DNA of 9,252 nt from Candidatus Aegiribacteria sp. Lineage in GTDB: Bacteria; Fermentibacterota; Fermentibacteria; Fermentibacterales; JCC-6. This document shows, piece after piece, positions 8,881-9,252 of this stretch (position 1 is the first letter of the stretch; every line of letters starts with the position of its first letter). The notes beneath the pieces are model-generated. The model ran no database searches and was not told where the DNA came from. It saw only the letters and a list, made by a program, of their open reading frames with translations. The translations under genes were made by a program, and so were the position numbers. The stretch covers positions 1-9,252 of the forward strand of contig DAOWJX010000068.1 of NCBI GenBank assembly GCA_030640155.1, given 5' to 3'.

Positions 8881-8902
8881 ATAGTGACAGGGACTATTTA
8901 AT
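8876..8902. repeat. Perfect 10-base hairpin spanning the ATPase stop codon
   Basis: ATTAAATAGT (8876-8885) and ACTATTTAAT (8893-8902) are perfect reverse complements around the 7-base loop GACAGGG. The TAA stop (8878-8880) lies in the left arm. The stem is AT-rich and is followed by mixed sequence rather than a T run, so it is not a normal intrinsic terminator. The left arm also pairs with the distant arm at 8965-8979, so two alternative folds exist. Confidence 0.75.
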
Positions 8903-8979
8903 ATTTATCAGGCTCATGCACAACTCAGACTGGCGTATAGGCAACGTACTCTGAATAAAGAGTGCCTGTCACTATTTAA
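8877..8979. repeat. 103-base element bounded by 15-base perfect inverted repeats (REP/MITE-like)
   Basis: Bases 8877-8891 (TTAAATAGTGACAGG) and 8965-8979 (CCTGTCACTATTTAA) are exact reverse complements. Pairing continues inward with three isolated mismatches, about 23 of 26 positions over 8877-8902 against 8954-8979. The interior (about 8903-8953) has no gene. From memory, TAGTGACAGG / GTGCCTGTCACTA ends occur as dispersed repeats next to REP-associated IS200-like (Y1, RAYT) transposase genes in many environmental genomes; that link is recall, not shown here. The element most likely is a short non-autonomous copy inserted at the 3' end of the ATPase gene. No transposase is in the window. Confidence 0.6.
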
Positions 8980-8996
8980 ACTGTATTCGACGTCCG

Positions 8997-9078
8997 ATAA
9001 GGGATATTATGTAAAGTCATATGTATTGATACCGCACAAGTCTCTTACGACTGTACATAATATCATCAATACCCTTAT
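8997..9078. repeat. Complex inverted-repeat block with pseudoknot potential
   Basis: Bases 9003-9018 pair with 9049-9064 at 15 of 16 positions (only A9014/G9053 fails), leaving a 30-base loop. Outside it, ATAAGG (8997-9002) pairs with CCTTAT (9073-9078), leaving ATCAATAC (9065-9072) unpaired on one side. That 8-base segment is the exact reverse complement of GTATTGAT (9023-9030) inside the loop, so a pseudoknot or alternative hairpin can form. Nested complementarity like this is unlikely by chance. It may be a structured RNA, a mobile-element end or a decayed repeat; no family is recognised and the transcribed strand is unknown. Confidence 0.55.
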
Positions 9079-9133
9079 TCCCTTCTGAACAGAGAATGCT
9101 ACAGAACAGGATACTCACGACTTAATAAAATAA

Positions 9134-9164
9134 CGGGAACAGGCATTTTGTATGCGTGTCCCCG
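9134..9164 (-). terminator. GC-rich imperfect hairpin, possible minus-strand terminator or REP-like palindrome
   Basis: Bases 9134-9146 pair with 9152-9164 at 11 of 13 positions around a 5-base loop TTTGT; the outer CGGG/CCCG clamp is perfect. Read on the minus strand, the stem is followed by TTATTTTATT (9133 down to 9124), which is T-rich as expected of an intrinsic terminator for a gene ending near 9187. The arm bases (GGAACAGGCAT, GTGTCCCCG) also resemble another REP-type repeat family, so both readings are open. Confidence 0.4.
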
Positions 9165-9186
9165 CAAAATTCTGAGCGAAGTTGTA

Positions 9187-9252
9187 TCAGTCTCTGGTGT
9201 CTTGCACCATATCCAGTCGTGCAAGCTGGTAATACATGAAATCCGTTGTATC
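9187..9252 (-). CDS. Possible C-terminal fragment of a convergent gene, function unknown
   Basis: On the minus strand the frame is open from the window end to a TGA at 9189-9187, giving 21 residues that end FMYYQLARLDMVQDTRD. The amphipathic, ordinary-looking composition and the T-tailed hairpin just beyond the stop are consistent with the true end of a convergent gene. The evidence is weak: 66 bases without a stop occur by chance often. No family can be assigned. Confidence 0.3.
   Translation of the reverse strand, partial: DTTDFMYYQLARLDMVQDTRD

Larger units (their letters stand above)
8881..9186. other. Non-coding intergenic region with three palindromic structures
   Basis: No plausible reading frame starts here on the plus strand; ATG triplets I checked at 9010, 9021 and 9098 close within ten codons. 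I see no tRNA, rRNA or CRISPR-like pattern. What it holds is structure: the 103-base inverted-repeat element, an independent folded block at 8997-9078 and an imperfect palindrome at 9134-9164. Bases 9079-9133 show nothing beyond two GAACAG copies. Confidence 0.6.

Noticed and set aside
8876..8902. Intrinsic terminator for the ATPase gene
   Set aside because: The perfect stem is AT-rich and is not followed by a T run, and it overlaps the stop codon; it is better read as part of the repeat element.
8881..9252. CRISPR array or retron-type locus in the structured tail
   Set aside because: There are no regularly spaced direct repeats and no Cas or reverse transcriptase gene; the repeats are inverted and differ from each other.

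Overview
The window carries four large same-strand genes in a row, followed by about 370 bases of structured non-coding DNA and possibly the tail of a convergent gene. Base composition is moderate (roughly 40-45% GC by eye). The genes point to a diderm (Gram-negative-type) bacterium: a BatD-like protein, a type IV pilus/type II secretion-style ATPase and elaborate phosphorelay signalling. The lineage cannot be fixed from this sequence. Environmental deltaproteobacteria or a related candidate phylum would fit, but that is a guess.

Layout. Bases 1-1469 hold the C-terminal part of a BatD-like, single-pass membrane protein whose start lies outside the window. Bases 1552-2994 encode a sodium:solute symporter (SSS family). 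After a 21-base gap, 3016-6153 encodes a soluble hybrid histidine kinase with three PAS domains, HisKA, HATPase, two receivers and an HPt domain. After a 30-base gap, 6184-8880 encodes a GspE/PilB-type secretion/pilus ATPase that is sandwiched between two receiver domains. The N-terminal receiver has lost its phosphoacceptor and the C-terminal one looks intact. Bases 8881-9186 contain no convincing gene but hold three separate inverted-repeat structures. The last 66 bases may be the 3' end of a minus-strand gene.

How the genes may work together (inference). The tight spacing from symporter to kinase to ATPase suggests one transcript. The membrane symporter could supply a transport-coupled signal to the soluble kinase, like a split version of CbrA-type SSS-kinase fusions. 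The kinase ends in an HPt domain that could pass phosphate to Asp830 in the C-terminal receiver of the ATPase. This would give direct post-translational control of a pilus or secretion motor, rather than control by transcription. No other pilus or secretion genes are in the window, so the partner machine is unknown. This three-gene module, and above all the receiver-ATPase-receiver fusion, is the most interesting part. The second point of interest is the cluster of palindromic elements after it, one of which supplies the ATPase gene's stop codon.
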